Shown here piece after piece: positions 44,242 to 52,905 of a stretch of DNA of 64,000 nt. The notes under the pieces are model-generated. The model had not been told where the DNA came from and did not search any database. It was given only the letters and a program-made list of their open reading frames with translations. Numbering within the stretch: position 1 is the first letter of the stretch; every line of letters starts with the position of its first letter. Both the position numbers and the translations under genes were made by a program. Source of the stretch: DAIOEK01 sp963721445 (GTDB lineage Bacteria > Chloroflexota > Anaerolineae > Anaerolineales > Anaerolineaceae). The DNA lies in the NCBI GenBank assembly GCA_963721445.1, contig CAVRIZ010000005.1:806001-870000 (forward strand). The letters are read 5' to 3'.

Positions 44242-45215
44242 TTATCCAGGTCCTTTTCCCTTCCTGAACTGCACAAACAACATCGCAGCCAACCCAGCCG
44301 CGAGGACGAGGATCACCGGCAGCAGGGAACGGCCATCCCGGGTGGACAGTCCGTCAGGTGGAACCGGTGTGGCTGTGGCGGATGGCATGGGAGTATGCGT
44401 CTGCTCCTTGCGCGGTGTAAAGGTCGGGACAAAGGGCGTGGCAGACTCAATCCCGGTCGGACCGGTAGTCCCCACCGTTGCCTGTGATGGTGCGGCGGAC
44501 TTGCGGATGATCAGCTTCTGCCCGACGAAGATATCGGTCGAATCGGATGGGATGCCATTCAGGGCGCGGATCTCATCCACGGTCACGCCGTACGAGATGG
44601 CGATGCTCCACAGCGCCTGCCCCTCCAACACCGTGTGGATCAGGACCCCATCGGCGGAGGGAGTGCTGGTGATGAATGGCTGGAAAGGTGGGGAAGTCGA
44701 TTCGTTCCCCGGGGGTGGCACCTACGGCTGCACCACCGGTCGGTGTGATCCAGGTGAAGGCGCCTCCGGCCTCACGAATGTTCACCACGTAATGGACCTG
44801 ACCATCCGCAGCCAGGGCGATCCCCGCACCGATGGTTCCGGATGGGTAATCGACCAGGATGTGGCGGTGACCCCAATCCGACCAGATCTCATTCACAGCC
44901 ACGTAGGGGGTGATATATCCCGCGTCCCCGCCGGCGACGTTTTCATGCAATCCGGCATCGTCCGGACCGGATCCATCGCGCTGGTCATGGGAGCTTCGCT
45001 GCGTCTCGGCAATATAATCGGCGTGATCCTGGGCATACGCCATGATTCCAGGGGTCGATCTGGTAGGGCTCGAGTCCCAGCGACGCGCGTAGGGCATTGA
45101 TCTCGGCGATGAGGTCGTAAGGCGTCTCAGTTTGAGCCATAGCCACCTTCGGCTGGAAATTTGCCAGCCCAAGGATGATAAATACAAGCAGGAACATCTT
45201 CATCAGCAGTTTCAT
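44242..45215 (-). CDS. CAP (SCP-like) and LysM surface protein, two frame breaks as read
   Basis: I start at the ATG at 45215. A signal peptide (MFLLVFIILGLANFQPKVAMA) leads to a CAP/SCP domain: LIAEINALRASLGLEPYQID, then in the next frame GIMAYAQDHADYIAET, GLHENVAGG, VNEIWSDWGHRHILVDY and GAGIALAADGQVHYVVN. After a second shift a LysM domain follows (HTVLEGQALWSIAISYGVTVDEIRALNG, by position about 44550-44635), then a Thr/Pro spacer and a C-terminal membrane helix LLPVILVLAAGLAAMLF with basic tail. Breaks sit in GGGG at 45051-45054 and the C/G run at 44707-44715. Such proteins bind the wall. The exact role is unknown. Confidence 0.82.
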
Positions 45216-45284
45216 TTCCACCCCAAAATGTCTTCGTATTTCCTTCGAATGATATGCTCGTCCCTCGATGAGTATTTAATTCCC

Positions 45285-45942
45285 CTATACCACTGATTTC
45301 CGGGCTAACAGAATGGCCGTGGCAGGCAGCAGGATTCCCCAGGCAATGTAGCCCAGGTCCGCCACCGGTTGGATGGTTGCCACCACCCCGACCACATGAA
45401 TCAGGCTTAGGATTCCACCCGTCCGCATCAGCCCACGAATCCACCTGCCGGGTTTGTCTTTCCCGAAAGGAATGGACATGAAGATCAGTGCCAGGCCGTA
45501 GAAGATACCCCAGCCCAGGTGCTCGATGGCATACATAAGCGATAACGGCTCATGAACATCCAGCATGGCCAGAAGAGTGGGGTTGCCAGCCAGTCTGGGG
45601 ACGAGGGCCAACTGGACAAACCAGTTGGCGCTGCTGGTGGCACAGACCAGGATCATGAACACCAATCCCAGGTCAGCAAAGAGATTGGGCGAAAACCGCG
45701 CCCGAAGCCCGGCGAACAAAACCAGGAGGGAGAGATCCAGCAGAATGGCAATGACAGCAGAGATCATCGGGATGGGTTGGGCGGAAATCGAATGCACTGT
45801 CCCATCCGCGATCAGCTTACCGATCAGTCCCGAGCAGGTAGAGTCCGCTGAAGAGGACGGTGAGGCTGGCGGAGGTCTGGATCACTTTTTGGGTGGTTGA
45901 TTGCGACAGTATTAAATTGGAGCTATTTGTCTCTACATCCAT
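45285..45942 (-). CDS. Six-helix membrane protein, frameshifted as read
   Basis: The frame from 45797 gives 170 residues with about five hydrophobic helices (ISAVIAILLDLSLLVLFAG, FADLGLVFMILVCATSSANW, AIEHLGWGIFYGLALIFM and others). An upstream frame from an ATG at 45942 (MDVETNSSNLILSQ), with GAGGA before it, gives TSASLTVLFSGLYLLG and joins as LGLIGKLIADGTVHS if one base is removed from CCC at 45829-45831. The whole, about 218 residues, looks like a DUF4386-type or similar six-helix membrane protein. I am unsure of the family. No partners are evident. Confidence 0.65.
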
Positions 45943-46154
45943 AATTCCTCTGGTTCAGTCCGGTCTGCAAATGAATGGATTGGTTATCATATGGCTATAC
46001 GAATATCATTGGATGGACACTGCCAGAAATGCATGCTCGGCAGGTTGCCGTAATCAGCGCAAGGTTTGTCCTCAGTAAATACCGCAGCGTACGATCTGGT
46101 TGCTTCTATGGGAGTATTATATATCATCAGGGGATGAGAATAATTCGCAGTGCT

Positions 46155-46318
46155 GTCGCTCTGAGCTGAAGTCTTGCTGAGGCGAAGAATCTCTATTTCG
46201 GCTGGCTGAATATTGGATGATCGGAGAGATCCTTCGCCTGGCGGCTCAGGATGACGAAAGACGAATGAATCCCCCGCTCCGAAAGAGCACGGAGCGACCT
46301 TATGGTAAGTAGGTCTAG
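46155..46318. repeat. Dispersed intergenic repeat, copy 1
   Basis: Shared phrases with copy 3: a CTGAG start, GAAGAATCTCT or AAATCTCT, GAGATCCTTC, CTCAGGATGAC / TTCAGGATGAC, CCCCCGCTCCGAA, GAGCGACC and a closing GACC...GGTC hairpin. It is non-coding. It fills most of the 380-base gap between two genes; the rest (45943-46154) shows nothing I can name. Confidence 0.65.
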
Positions 46319-46325
46319 AGGAATT

Positions 46326-47919
46326 TTATTCAATACGTGGAGGGTAGGATATCTTTAGTTTACCGTCCTTGTCTTTACCGACAAAGGTATAGAGGTTGGA
46401 AAAGCCGGACGGGTCTTTGAACACAGAGCCATCCTCTGATTGGAACTGGAAATACACGATGTCGTCCCCCAGGTTGGTCATCCCACCGCCAGGCAGGATA
46501 CGCAGTAAAGGCTGGCAGATCAGCTTGCCCAGCTTGCAGGAAAGTTTGAGTTGAGCAGCCAGATCAGCGCCGGCATCAGGGGATTGATAATCGACGATTT
46601 CAAACTCACCCGGCTGGAAGATTTCCGCTGCGGCTTCGTAATCTCCCCGGCTGAGTGAATCATAAAAATCCATCACCAGCTTTCGGTCTGCGATGATCTG
46701 CCCGTTAATTGGACCCCACATCCAGACCTGGGTGAAACTGTTGGATAGTAAATAACGGCCATCCGGCGTAAACTTGATAGTGTCAGACGGGTCATAATCA
46801 AACAGTACGCCCATCCTCTCGCGTTTAATTAAATCCCAAACGCTCAACCCACCCAGGTCATCTGGCCCGCCATAACCGGATACATACAACAAACCTGTAT
46901 CTGGCGCGATGGCGATGCCATAGATATATTCATACGTCTCCTCCAGCCGGTCAACCTGTTTACCTGTATCAGCATCCCAGACCAGCAATTTCACCGGTGT
47001 AGCCTTCTCAACTGTCAACACTCGCTTTCCGTCCGGAGAAAAGGCAATCGAAGAGGTATTGGGGATGGGGATGGTGGTAACAACCTTCCAGTTGGCGGTG
47101 TCATAGACAGCCAGTACGGGGGGTTCCGATGTTTTATACACCAGCAAACGTGAACCGTTTGCGCTATAGAGCGGCAATACCGAACCAAGCCGTCGAGCAG
47201 GGACATCAATGATCTTCTCCCCGGTGGCAAAATCGAGCACCAGCAGATTGTCTCTAGTCACAACAGCCAATTGGGTGCCATCCGGGCTGAGCTGCATTTT
47301 TGCGTACGAACGGCTTCCCTCTTCTTTGAACATGGTCCGCTCGAGTTTCCCGGCGGCGATATCCCAGACCTTGATCTCAAACGGGATCAAAATGTAAATG
47401 AGTTTGCGGCTGTCCTGAGTGAACGCCAGGGCAGTGATGGTGGTGTTCTTCTCGGGCAGCTTGGCAATGACCTCGCCGGTATTGGCACCCAGGATCACAA
47501 GGAAGGGATAGCCTCCCAGTACATCATTCGGGCATTGGCTCATGGCGGGTTGGATGCATCCACCAATGGCTACATAATTCCCATCCGGACTGAGAGCTAC
47601 CGCGTCAACCGTGTCTTGTCCCTCGGTGTAATTGATCGCATCCAGGGCAAGGCGCATGTAATGGCCGGTGATCGCCAGGGTGGAGTAATCATCCCCGGTG
47701 ACACCAGGCGGCATGGTTGTGGGAGCTGGGGTGGGTGTGGCGGTTGGAGAGAGGACAATGGTGGCTGTGGGTATCAGCTCAGGGGTCGAAACTGTCACCG
47801 GCGCGGATTCGACCGCTTGAGACTGCGTTGGTTCGAGGCTTGTCTGGACTGTATTCGCTGGTGCGCAGCTTGTAATAAGCAGCGCTGAGCAGGATCAATA
47901 CCGGTACGGTTTTTTTCAT
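46326..47919 (-). CDS. WD40-like beta-propeller lipoprotein, N-terminal frameshift as read
   Basis: The open frame from 47798 gives 490 residues: a Thr/Pro spacer, then at least seven propeller blades marked by VALSPDGNYVAIGG, LAFTQDSRKLIYI, MQLSPDGTQLAVV, IAFSPDGKRVLTV and IKFTPDGRYLLSN. A C-terminal alpha/beta domain (about 380-490) has DFYDSLSRGDYEAAAEIF, an NTF2-like pattern. The true start is probably the ATG at 47919 with GGAGGGGG before it. This gives MKKTVPVLILLSA, and after a one-base shift near 47885 LLITSCAPAN, a lipobox. So it is an exported lipoprotein. The target is unknown. Confidence 0.82.
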
Positions 47920-48369
47920 GACCCCCTCCAAAGGAAGGCTTTTGCTTCATTATAAGGAGAGGTAAAGCGGAATATCCGGAGCTGTATAGCCTGGTTGACC
48001 TTCAACCAGGCGCCAAAACCACCAGAGAGTACCCTTACCTATTCAATGTACACCCTCATTTATTCCGGAGGTGGCCGATCCCTCCGATACATGGAAAAAG
48101 GCTGTCGGATACAGGCAGGTCCGAACCCACCAATGGGGATACATACTCGGTCATGAAGTGAGAGGGAATGGGTTATATCGCTTCACCGTCAAATCCAGCG
48201 TTATTTTAGGCGCCGATCAATTCAAAACGATGGTGTTGTTGCAGACATTTATTTTCGTTGGAACAAATGGGAAAGGTGATTGCCCGGTGTGAAAGCTACT
48301 CTGATCTGTCATTGACAGGTTTTACTGATTTCGTACCGAGGGACATCACACCGACCAAGATGTATATCA
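47920..48369. other. 450-base stretch without a supported gene
   Basis: It contains a perfect 10-bp hairpin GCCTGGTTGA / TCAACCAGGC (47989-48011) with a 3-base loop and no T-tract. It also holds a plus-strand open frame of 73 codons (48071-48292) that lacks a ribosome site and any recognisable motif. I see nothing else. Confidence 0.5.
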
Positions 48370-48804
48370 TTATTGAGTAGGACGGTAGTCAGAGACAGGT
48401 TGTGATTGAATTCTGGGGGCTCCGCAACCCGGACAAATCCAATCATGCATGCAATATTGCTTCCCACAGGCAGGGCAACGATACGCTGACTCTTCATATT
48501 CCACAAATTTATCGTACCCGTATTGGGCAATGAAGGTCAGGTTTCCGATTGGACTGGTGCCATATTTAGTCCGATAGCGTTTGTCCAGGTGTTTGATCCG
48601 ATCGCATGGAAAGGTGGAGCAGTCGGCGCAACTGGTCAGTCCCTGAAGTTGCAGTTGGTCACAATTCTTGATCTTGCATGCCAGCCAGGAAATTGATTTA
48701 GATTGATTTTCACCCCAACAGCCGGGGCAGGGTTTGCGTTCCCGCAGGTATGCCCGGCAGAGGCGACAGTCCAGTCCACAGGGGGAAATTGGTGGGGTTT
48801 CCAT
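48370..48804 (-). CDS. DUF3795 zinc-ribbon protein
   Basis: I start at the ATG at 48804 (METPPISPCGLDCRLC); the open frame reaches 48837 without a ribosome site. The product has about 144 residues. It shows the DUF3795 cysteine pattern: CGLDCRLCRAY, CPGCWGEN, CKIKNCDQLQLQGLTSCADC and FPCDRIKHLDKRYRTKYG. A C-terminal zinc ribbon follows (CPACGKQYCMHDWICPGCG). Family proteins are small, Cys-rich and uncharacterised; metal binding is likely. The gene stands alone in a repeat-rich region. Confidence 0.85.
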   Translation of the reverse strand: METPPISPCGLDCRLCRAYLRERKPCPGCWGENQSKSISWLACKIKNCDQLQLQGLTSCADCSTFPCDRIKHLDKRYRTKYGTSPIGNLTFIAQYGYDKFVEYEESAYRCPACGKQYCMHDWICPGCGAPRIQSQPVSDYRPTQ

Positions 48805-48903
48805 GCCTATTATTATAACAATTCTCCTGTGATTCAAAGCTGCGTATCAAATTTATTTTCGGGTTTGATGAGTTTAAGCTCTATAAACCGAGGGCTTGGT
48901 CAA

Positions 48904-49018
48904 GTCATTCTGAGTCGAAGTGAAACAGAGGCGGCGAATCTCTACCTTAGCCCGGCTCGTGGATCGGCACGCTAGAGATCCATCCCCAAGGGAACGCTTC
49001 GCGGGATAACAGGGACAG
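48904..49018. repeat. Dispersed intergenic repeat, copy 2 (short)
   Basis: GTCATTCTGAGTCGAAGTGAAACAG and GCGAATCTCTACC, then AGAGATCC and GGGATAACAGGGACAG (given by position) match the start and middle of copies 1 and 3. It lacks the CCCCCGCTCC tail of the longer copies. Confidence 0.55.
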
Positions 49019-49445
49019 GAATTGATCAAACCGGACGGCGTATGCTCTGGGAATGAGATATGTAGCTCGTCAGGTCCCGAAGGTGCATATCATCCAGCAA
49101 CTCGAACCTCTGCCTAAGCGGGAAAGGATTCACTTCGATGAATGGAATATTCCATTCCAAAAAATCCACATGAATATATTTGTAAACAGGGTGGAGCCTG
49201 GCATTAGTACAGTGAACGATTCAAATTACCCGTTGAGAATGATCATGCCCGGTCTTCAGCCTCGAAGCGAATCACCAGGCAAACTGCAAGACCCGAATAA
49301 ATTGAAAATGTGATTCCCTCTACGTTCAAATAATTAATTGGTATAGGGTAATATAATATAGATAATAAAGGTATATATTATGCAATTCATGCATACTATT
49401 GCTGATTAATACTTTTCAGCAACAATTTACCTTAGGAGAAATATT
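49019..49445. other. Stretch without a supported gene
   Basis: An 86-codon open frame at 49053-49313 has no ribosome site and no known motif. The AT-rich end (49321-49420) probably holds the promoter of the downstream gene at 49446. I see nothing else. Confidence 0.4.
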
Positions 49446-49715
49446 ATGGCAAGTATGTTAATTCAACATCAGGTGAAAGACTTCGCAGCATGGAAAAAAG
49501 TGTTTGATTCAAATATAGATTTGCGTACCTCCAATGGAGAACTTAAAGCCCAAGTTTACCGCGACGCGAGCGATCCCAACAAAATAACCACTCTTAACAC
49601 ATGGAATTCATTGGCAAATGCCCAAAAATTCGCCCATTCTCCTGAGCTGAAAGCTGCAATGGAAAAAGCAGGTGTTTTGGGGGTACCGACTGTCACATTC
49701 CTGGACGAAGCATAA
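49446..49715 (+). CDS. Small dimeric alpha/beta-barrel (ABM-like) protein
   Basis: The protein has 89 residues. MLIQHQVKDFAAWKKVFDSN, then LKAQVYRDASDPNKITTLNTW and AQKFAHSPELKAAMEKAGVLGVP are the usual strand-helix-strand-strand-helix order of the antibiotic-biosynthesis-monooxygenase/dimeric ferredoxin-like family. Such proteins bind small hydrophobic molecules or act as cofactor-free oxygenases. The active residue cannot be told. TTAGGAG precedes the ATG by 8 bases, and a strong terminator follows. Confidence 0.8.
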   Translation: MASMLIQHQVKDFAAWKKVFDSNIDLRTSNGELKAQVYRDASDPNKITTLNTWNSLANAQKFAHSPELKAAMEKAGVLGVPTVTFLDEA

Positions 49716-49764
49716 ATAAGGATATTTTTGAATCTGACTTAATCTTTAGGTCGTCATAAATGTT

Positions 49765-49804
49765 AATAATTGGGTTGAGGATGTGAATTCTCAACCCAAT
49801 TATT
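49765..49804 (+). terminator. Intrinsic terminator
   Basis: AATAATTGGGTTGAG and CTCAACCCAATTATT form a 15-bp stem with a 10-base loop, followed by ATTTT. It ends the transcript of the small gene at 49446-49715. Confidence 0.85.
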
Positions 49805-49884
49805 ATTTTCGAAACTCATTTTATTCCTTACAATAAATTTTTGAATTACCTCCAAGAAGGCATATTTCAGGGGATTGTGGTTAT

Positions 49885-50084
49885 GTTATTCTGAGCCGAA
49901 ATGCAATGAAGGGTGATCGTATGACCCCCCACAGGGGGGAGAAATCTCTACCGAAATCAATTTTCTGGTTCATCGTGGTTGAGATCCTTCAGTCGCGGAG
50001 CTCCTTCAGGATGACAAGGACGGGAAGGATCCCCCCGCTCCGAATAAAACATCTGAGCGACCCCCTTTATAAAGTGGGTCTAAG
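49885..50084. repeat. Dispersed intergenic repeat, copy 3 (long)
   Basis: Starts TTATTCTGAGCCGAAATGC and ends with the hairpin GACCCCCTTTATAAAGTGGGTC. It shares ordered blocks with copy 1 (GAGATCCTTC, CAGGATGAC, CCCCCGCTCCGAA, GAGCGACC). It also carries a small internal palindrome ACCCCCCACAGGGGGG. Confidence 0.6.
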
Positions 50085-50120
50085 AAAACAAATCCCCCAG
50101 GACGGCGTTTCCTGGGGGTG
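50085..50120 (-). terminator. Duplicated tRNA-tail terminator, distal copy
   Basis: A 36-base sequence identical to 50208-50243. Its CCCCCAGGA / TCCTGGGGG stem, followed on the minus strand by an A/T-rich run, forms an intrinsic terminator downstream of the tRNA. Confidence 0.8.
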
Positions 50121-50128
50121 TGAGACAT

Positions 50129-50207
50129 ATAGCTCCTCGGATGCCAGGGGCGCGCACCTCGCCAGGACTCGAATACTACACCCTTCCGGGTGCCTGGAAG
50201 CTACTAT
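50129..50207 (-). other. tRNA-Asn 3'-end remnant between duplicated terminators
   Basis: AGCTCCTCG and CCAGGACTCGAA repeat the acceptor and T-arm of the tRNA-Asn at 50254-50327, but 22 extra bases lie between them. No complete cloverleaf can be drawn. Together with the 36-base terminator copies it is a partial tandem duplication of the tRNA tail with period about 123 bases. Confidence 0.6.
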
Positions 50208-50243
50208 AAAACAAATCCCCCAGGACGGCGTTTCCTGGGGGTG
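50208..50243 (-). terminator. tRNA-Asn terminator, proximal copy
   Basis: CCCCCAGGA and TCCTGGGGG pair over 9 bp. On the minus strand the stem is followed by ATTTGTTTT. It lies 10 bases after the tRNA 3' end. Confidence 0.85.
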
Positions 50244-50253
50244 GGACATGTAG

Positions 50254-50327
50254 CTCCTCGACCAGGACTCGAACCTGGAACCTAGCGGTTAACAGCCGCC
50301 CGCTCTGCCGAATTGAGCTATCGAGGA
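50254..50327 (-). tRNA. tRNA-Asn (anticodon GTT)
   Basis: The minus strand folds into a standard cloverleaf of 74 bases: acceptor TCCTCGA / TCGAGGA, D-arm with AGCTCAATTCGGCAGAGC, anticodon loop CTGTTAA, T-arm CCAGG-TTCGAGT-CCTGG. The discriminator base is G, and CCA is not encoded. Confidence 0.96.
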
Positions 50328-50386
50328 AGGCGAGTGGAATTATAAAAGCACGCTGCAGGGATGTCAAGGAACGACACGGGAATCAG

Positions 50387-51502
50387 TCATTCCGGGTCGC
50401 GCAGGTCGAGCAGCAACCGAAGATCATGGAAGAGCATATCCAATTCGCCGGGGATGATCTCATGGCGGGTGATCCTTCCCTCAGCGTGCGACTGGATCAG
50501 CCCGGCGTCACGCAGCACCCTGGCATGGATGCTGACCGTCGGACGGGATATCTGCAGGAATTCCGCCATGTCTGTATTGTTCATCCCGATATTGCGGATC
50601 AACCGCAGGATCACCAACCGGGTTGGATCTGCCAGTGCCTGCATCCGGTCAGCCAGTTTTTCGGCGAAGCGATAGAAGTTCAGATACAATTCGCCTGGCT
50701 GGGCAAACGAGACGATCACCTCACCCGGCAACAGCAGCCAGGAATCCGCCAGGGCGAATGGCTCCACCCAGAAGTGTACCCGCAATCTACCCTCCTCCAC
50801 CGCGGTCTTCATCTCAGGGTAACGCAGCAACGGATTCTTTTCGGAAAGCCAAATGAGGGGTGGTACGCCATCAGGTGAGATTGATCCGAGCATCGCCTGC
50901 GCCTGTTCTACCAGTTCATCCATGACCGCTTGCCGGGATCTACGCCAGGGCAGATATATTTCGTAATACAGCCGGTCCAGCCAATGCCAGAAGCGGTCGT
51001 GCGACACCCCTCCGCGTAGAATTGGCACGACAACACCCAATTCTGCAGCTTTCAGGCTCGGATATCCCGGTTGAAACGGCATCTGAATCGCCGAGTAGGA
51101 GTCGGTATAAAATCGTTCGACCAGGTTCGCAAACGTTTGGTCGTCCTGTTTACCATTTTGGGATCCATTTGGAATCCCGGAAAGCGACCTGATTTGAGTC
51201 AGTAAGGTTGGCAAATCCATTTCACGCATGACCATGGACGCCCGGCTGTAATCATCCTCCAAAATCACCCCGCTAAAGACCGCCAGTGTCTCGAGGATGG
51301 AGTCGGAAATGTTCTCTTTTCCGAAGATGGCATGCAGTTCATCAAGCCACTCCATCGGTATGCCCTGGAGTAGATCGTTAAAATCCGGTACGGTTGTCCC
51401 CAGAATCCTTTGGTTTATGAGGAGATGCAACACAGTATCCAATTCCATGCAGATCGAATGGGATATGGTCCAACCGGAATTGATGCGGGAGCCTGGGTTC
51501 AT
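50387..51502 (-). CDS. ArsR-like winged-helix regulator with large N-terminal domain
   Basis: The protein has 371 residues. The C-terminal 90 are an ArsR-type winged helix: MQALADPTRLVILRLIRN, then MAEFLQISRPTVSIHARVLRDAGLI and RITRHEIIPGEL. The N-terminal 270 residues have no family I know and are rich in helices; a DUF5937-like layout is possible. No CxC metal site is visible, so the signal is probably not a heavy metal. It follows an MFS exporter gene (28-base gap), suggesting that it controls that pump. The AGGAG ribosome site is good. Confidence 0.83.
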   Translation of the reverse strand: MNPGSRINSGWTISHSICMELDTVLHLLINQRILGTTVPDFNDLLQGIPMEWLDELHAIFGKENISDSILETLAVFSGVILEDDYSRASMVMREMDLPTLLTQIRSLSGIPNGSQNGKQDDQTFANLVERFYTDSYSAIQMPFQPGYPSLKAAELGVVVPILRGGVSHDRFWHWLDRLYYEIYLPWRRSRQAVMDELVEQAQAMLGSISPDGVPPLIWLSEKNPLLRYPEMKTAVEEGRLRVHFWVEPFALADSWLLLPGEVIVSFAQPGELYLNFYRFAEKLADRMQALADPTRLVILRLIRNIGMNNTDMAEFLQISRPTVSIHARVLRDAGLIQSHAEGRITRHEIIPGELDMLFHDLRLLLDLRDPE

Positions 51503-51529
51503 AGGGATTATCTCCTCACGCGGAACACT

Positions 51530-52762
51530 TTATAGCATGGCAGTTTCTGGCATCGGGGCGGGTCTCTTTAATTGTATGCCAAGAAAGAGGACGAGGAAAC
51601 CCAACCCGGCGGCGGCCAGCAGGAAGAAACCCGTCATAGATAACAAACCTGGAACCAGCAGAGGAGTTACCAGGATACCGATGATCTGCCCGGAGACAGC
51701 CGTGCTCTGGAACAAACCGCTGACCCGCCCGAGCATGCCCTGAGGGGTCAACGTCTGAAGCAGGGTGGCCATCTGGACATGTACCAGCCCGTTGCCAATT
51801 CCACCCAATGCGCAGGCAGCCAGCACGATCCAACGCAGGAGAGCGATGTTATGGATAAATGTTCCGGTCGCCAGGCTGAGGGGGATGATCGCCAACAGGA
51901 TGATGCCGGTGACCACATCACGCCATGGATTTCGTCCGTGGGGTTTGCGCATCAATAGGATGGTGGCGAAGAGTGTGCCGGCTCCAACCAAACCGATGGC
52001 TAGTCCCATGTATTGCTCACCCGTTTTCAGGACGTCCCGGAAATAGATGGCACACAACACATCAAAACTGATCAATACCAGAATACAGAAGAAAACCGCA
52101 GCAAAGACCAGTTTTAGACCTGGCGCCTGAATCAGAATCGATCGTATACCTGAAGCAGTGGGTGTAATCGAATCGGCTGCCTCAGGTTGAACCGACGGCG
52201 CTTTATACGGAGGCAGCTTTGGCAGGAACTTCCATAACATGCCCGCGGCAATGAAAAATGAAACGACATCCAGAATGATCGCCTGATGCGGGTTAAGGAT
52301 AGCCAGTACACCTCCCGCCAGGATGGGCGCGCCAATCTTTACCAGGCTGGAAAGCTGCTGCAGGAAAGCATTGGCACGGGTGAGTTCGTCTTTGGGTAAG
52401 ATGTCTGGCAGGACAGAGGATCGGGCTGGCGTCATCACAGAAACGGTTATCGCCTGAATTGCCAGCAGGGTGTAGATCCAAACCAGATTTTCCGTGAAGA
52501 TCAACCCGCTGATGACCACTCCGGACAGGATAAGACTGCCTATCATTAGTATCTTGCGATCGAACCGGTCGCAAAGCCATCCGGCAGCCAGACTGGCTGG
52601 CAGGGTGGGGAGCAAACCCGCCAGAAATATACCCGAACTTTGCACTACGCCCCCATTTCCCCGAAAGACAAGAAGCGCGAAAACTGCCATCATGGTGATC
52701 CAATCGCCAATTGCGCTGACCGATTCCGCCGCTCCGAGAATGATCAATGTTCTGTTCTTCAT
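51530..52762 (-). CDS. MFS exporter (enterobactin-exporter-like)
   Basis: The protein has 410 residues and about 12 helices. The first half has AESVSAIGDWITMMAVFAL, LCDRFDRKILMIGSLIL (motif A-like) and VMTPARSSVLPDILPKDEL, which together are typical of the EntS/macrolide-efflux branch. The second half has GNGLVHVQMATLLQTLTPQGMLGRVSGLF. It probably exports a drug-like or siderophore-like compound. The gene precedes an ArsR-like regulator, and an inverted repeat lies 18 bases before its ATG. Substrate unknown. Confidence 0.88.
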   Translation of the reverse strand: MKNRTLIILGAAESVSAIGDWITMMAVFALLVFRGNGGVVQSSGIFLAGLLPTLPASLAAGWLCDRFDRKILMIGSLILSGVVISGLIFTENLVWIYTLLAIQAITVSVMTPARSSVLPDILPKDELTRANAFLQQLSSLVKIGAPILAGGVLAILNPHQAIILDVVSFFIAAGMLWKFLPKLPPYKAPSVQPEAADSITPTASGIRSILIQAPGLKLVFAAVFFCILVLISFDVLCAIYFRDVLKTGEQYMGLAIGLVGAGTLFATILLMRKPHGRNPWRDVVTGIILLAIIPLSLATGTFIHNIALLRWIVLAACALGGIGNGLVHVQMATLLQTLTPQGMLGRVSGLFQSTAVSGQIIGILVTPLLVPGLLSMTGFFLLAAAGLGFLVLFLGIQLKRPAPMPETAML

Positions 52763-52779
52763 TCGTTCTCCTTTTGTAT

Positions 52780-52798
52780 CGTAGCTCTTATAGCTACG
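52780..52798 (-). promoter_or_regulatory. Candidate operator upstream of the MFS exporter
   Basis: CGTAGCT-CTTAT-AGCTACG is a perfect 7-5-7 inverted repeat, without a T-tract, placed between the exporter start and the divergent thiolase. It is the natural site for the ArsR-like regulator encoded in the same operon. Confidence 0.5.
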
Positions 52799-52905
52799 CT
52801 TTTATATTAGCACAACAATTACGTTAATGCAATACCATTTCTGATATCTTGTGTATCTCAATGACATAGTCAATGCTACAATTAATCCGAACCAAGGAGG
52901 AAGCC

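Noticed and set aside
49053..49313. 86-codon frame between repeat and ABM-like gene
   Set aside because: No ribosome site, no motif, and its start lies in degenerate repeat-flanking DNA; kept only as a remark.
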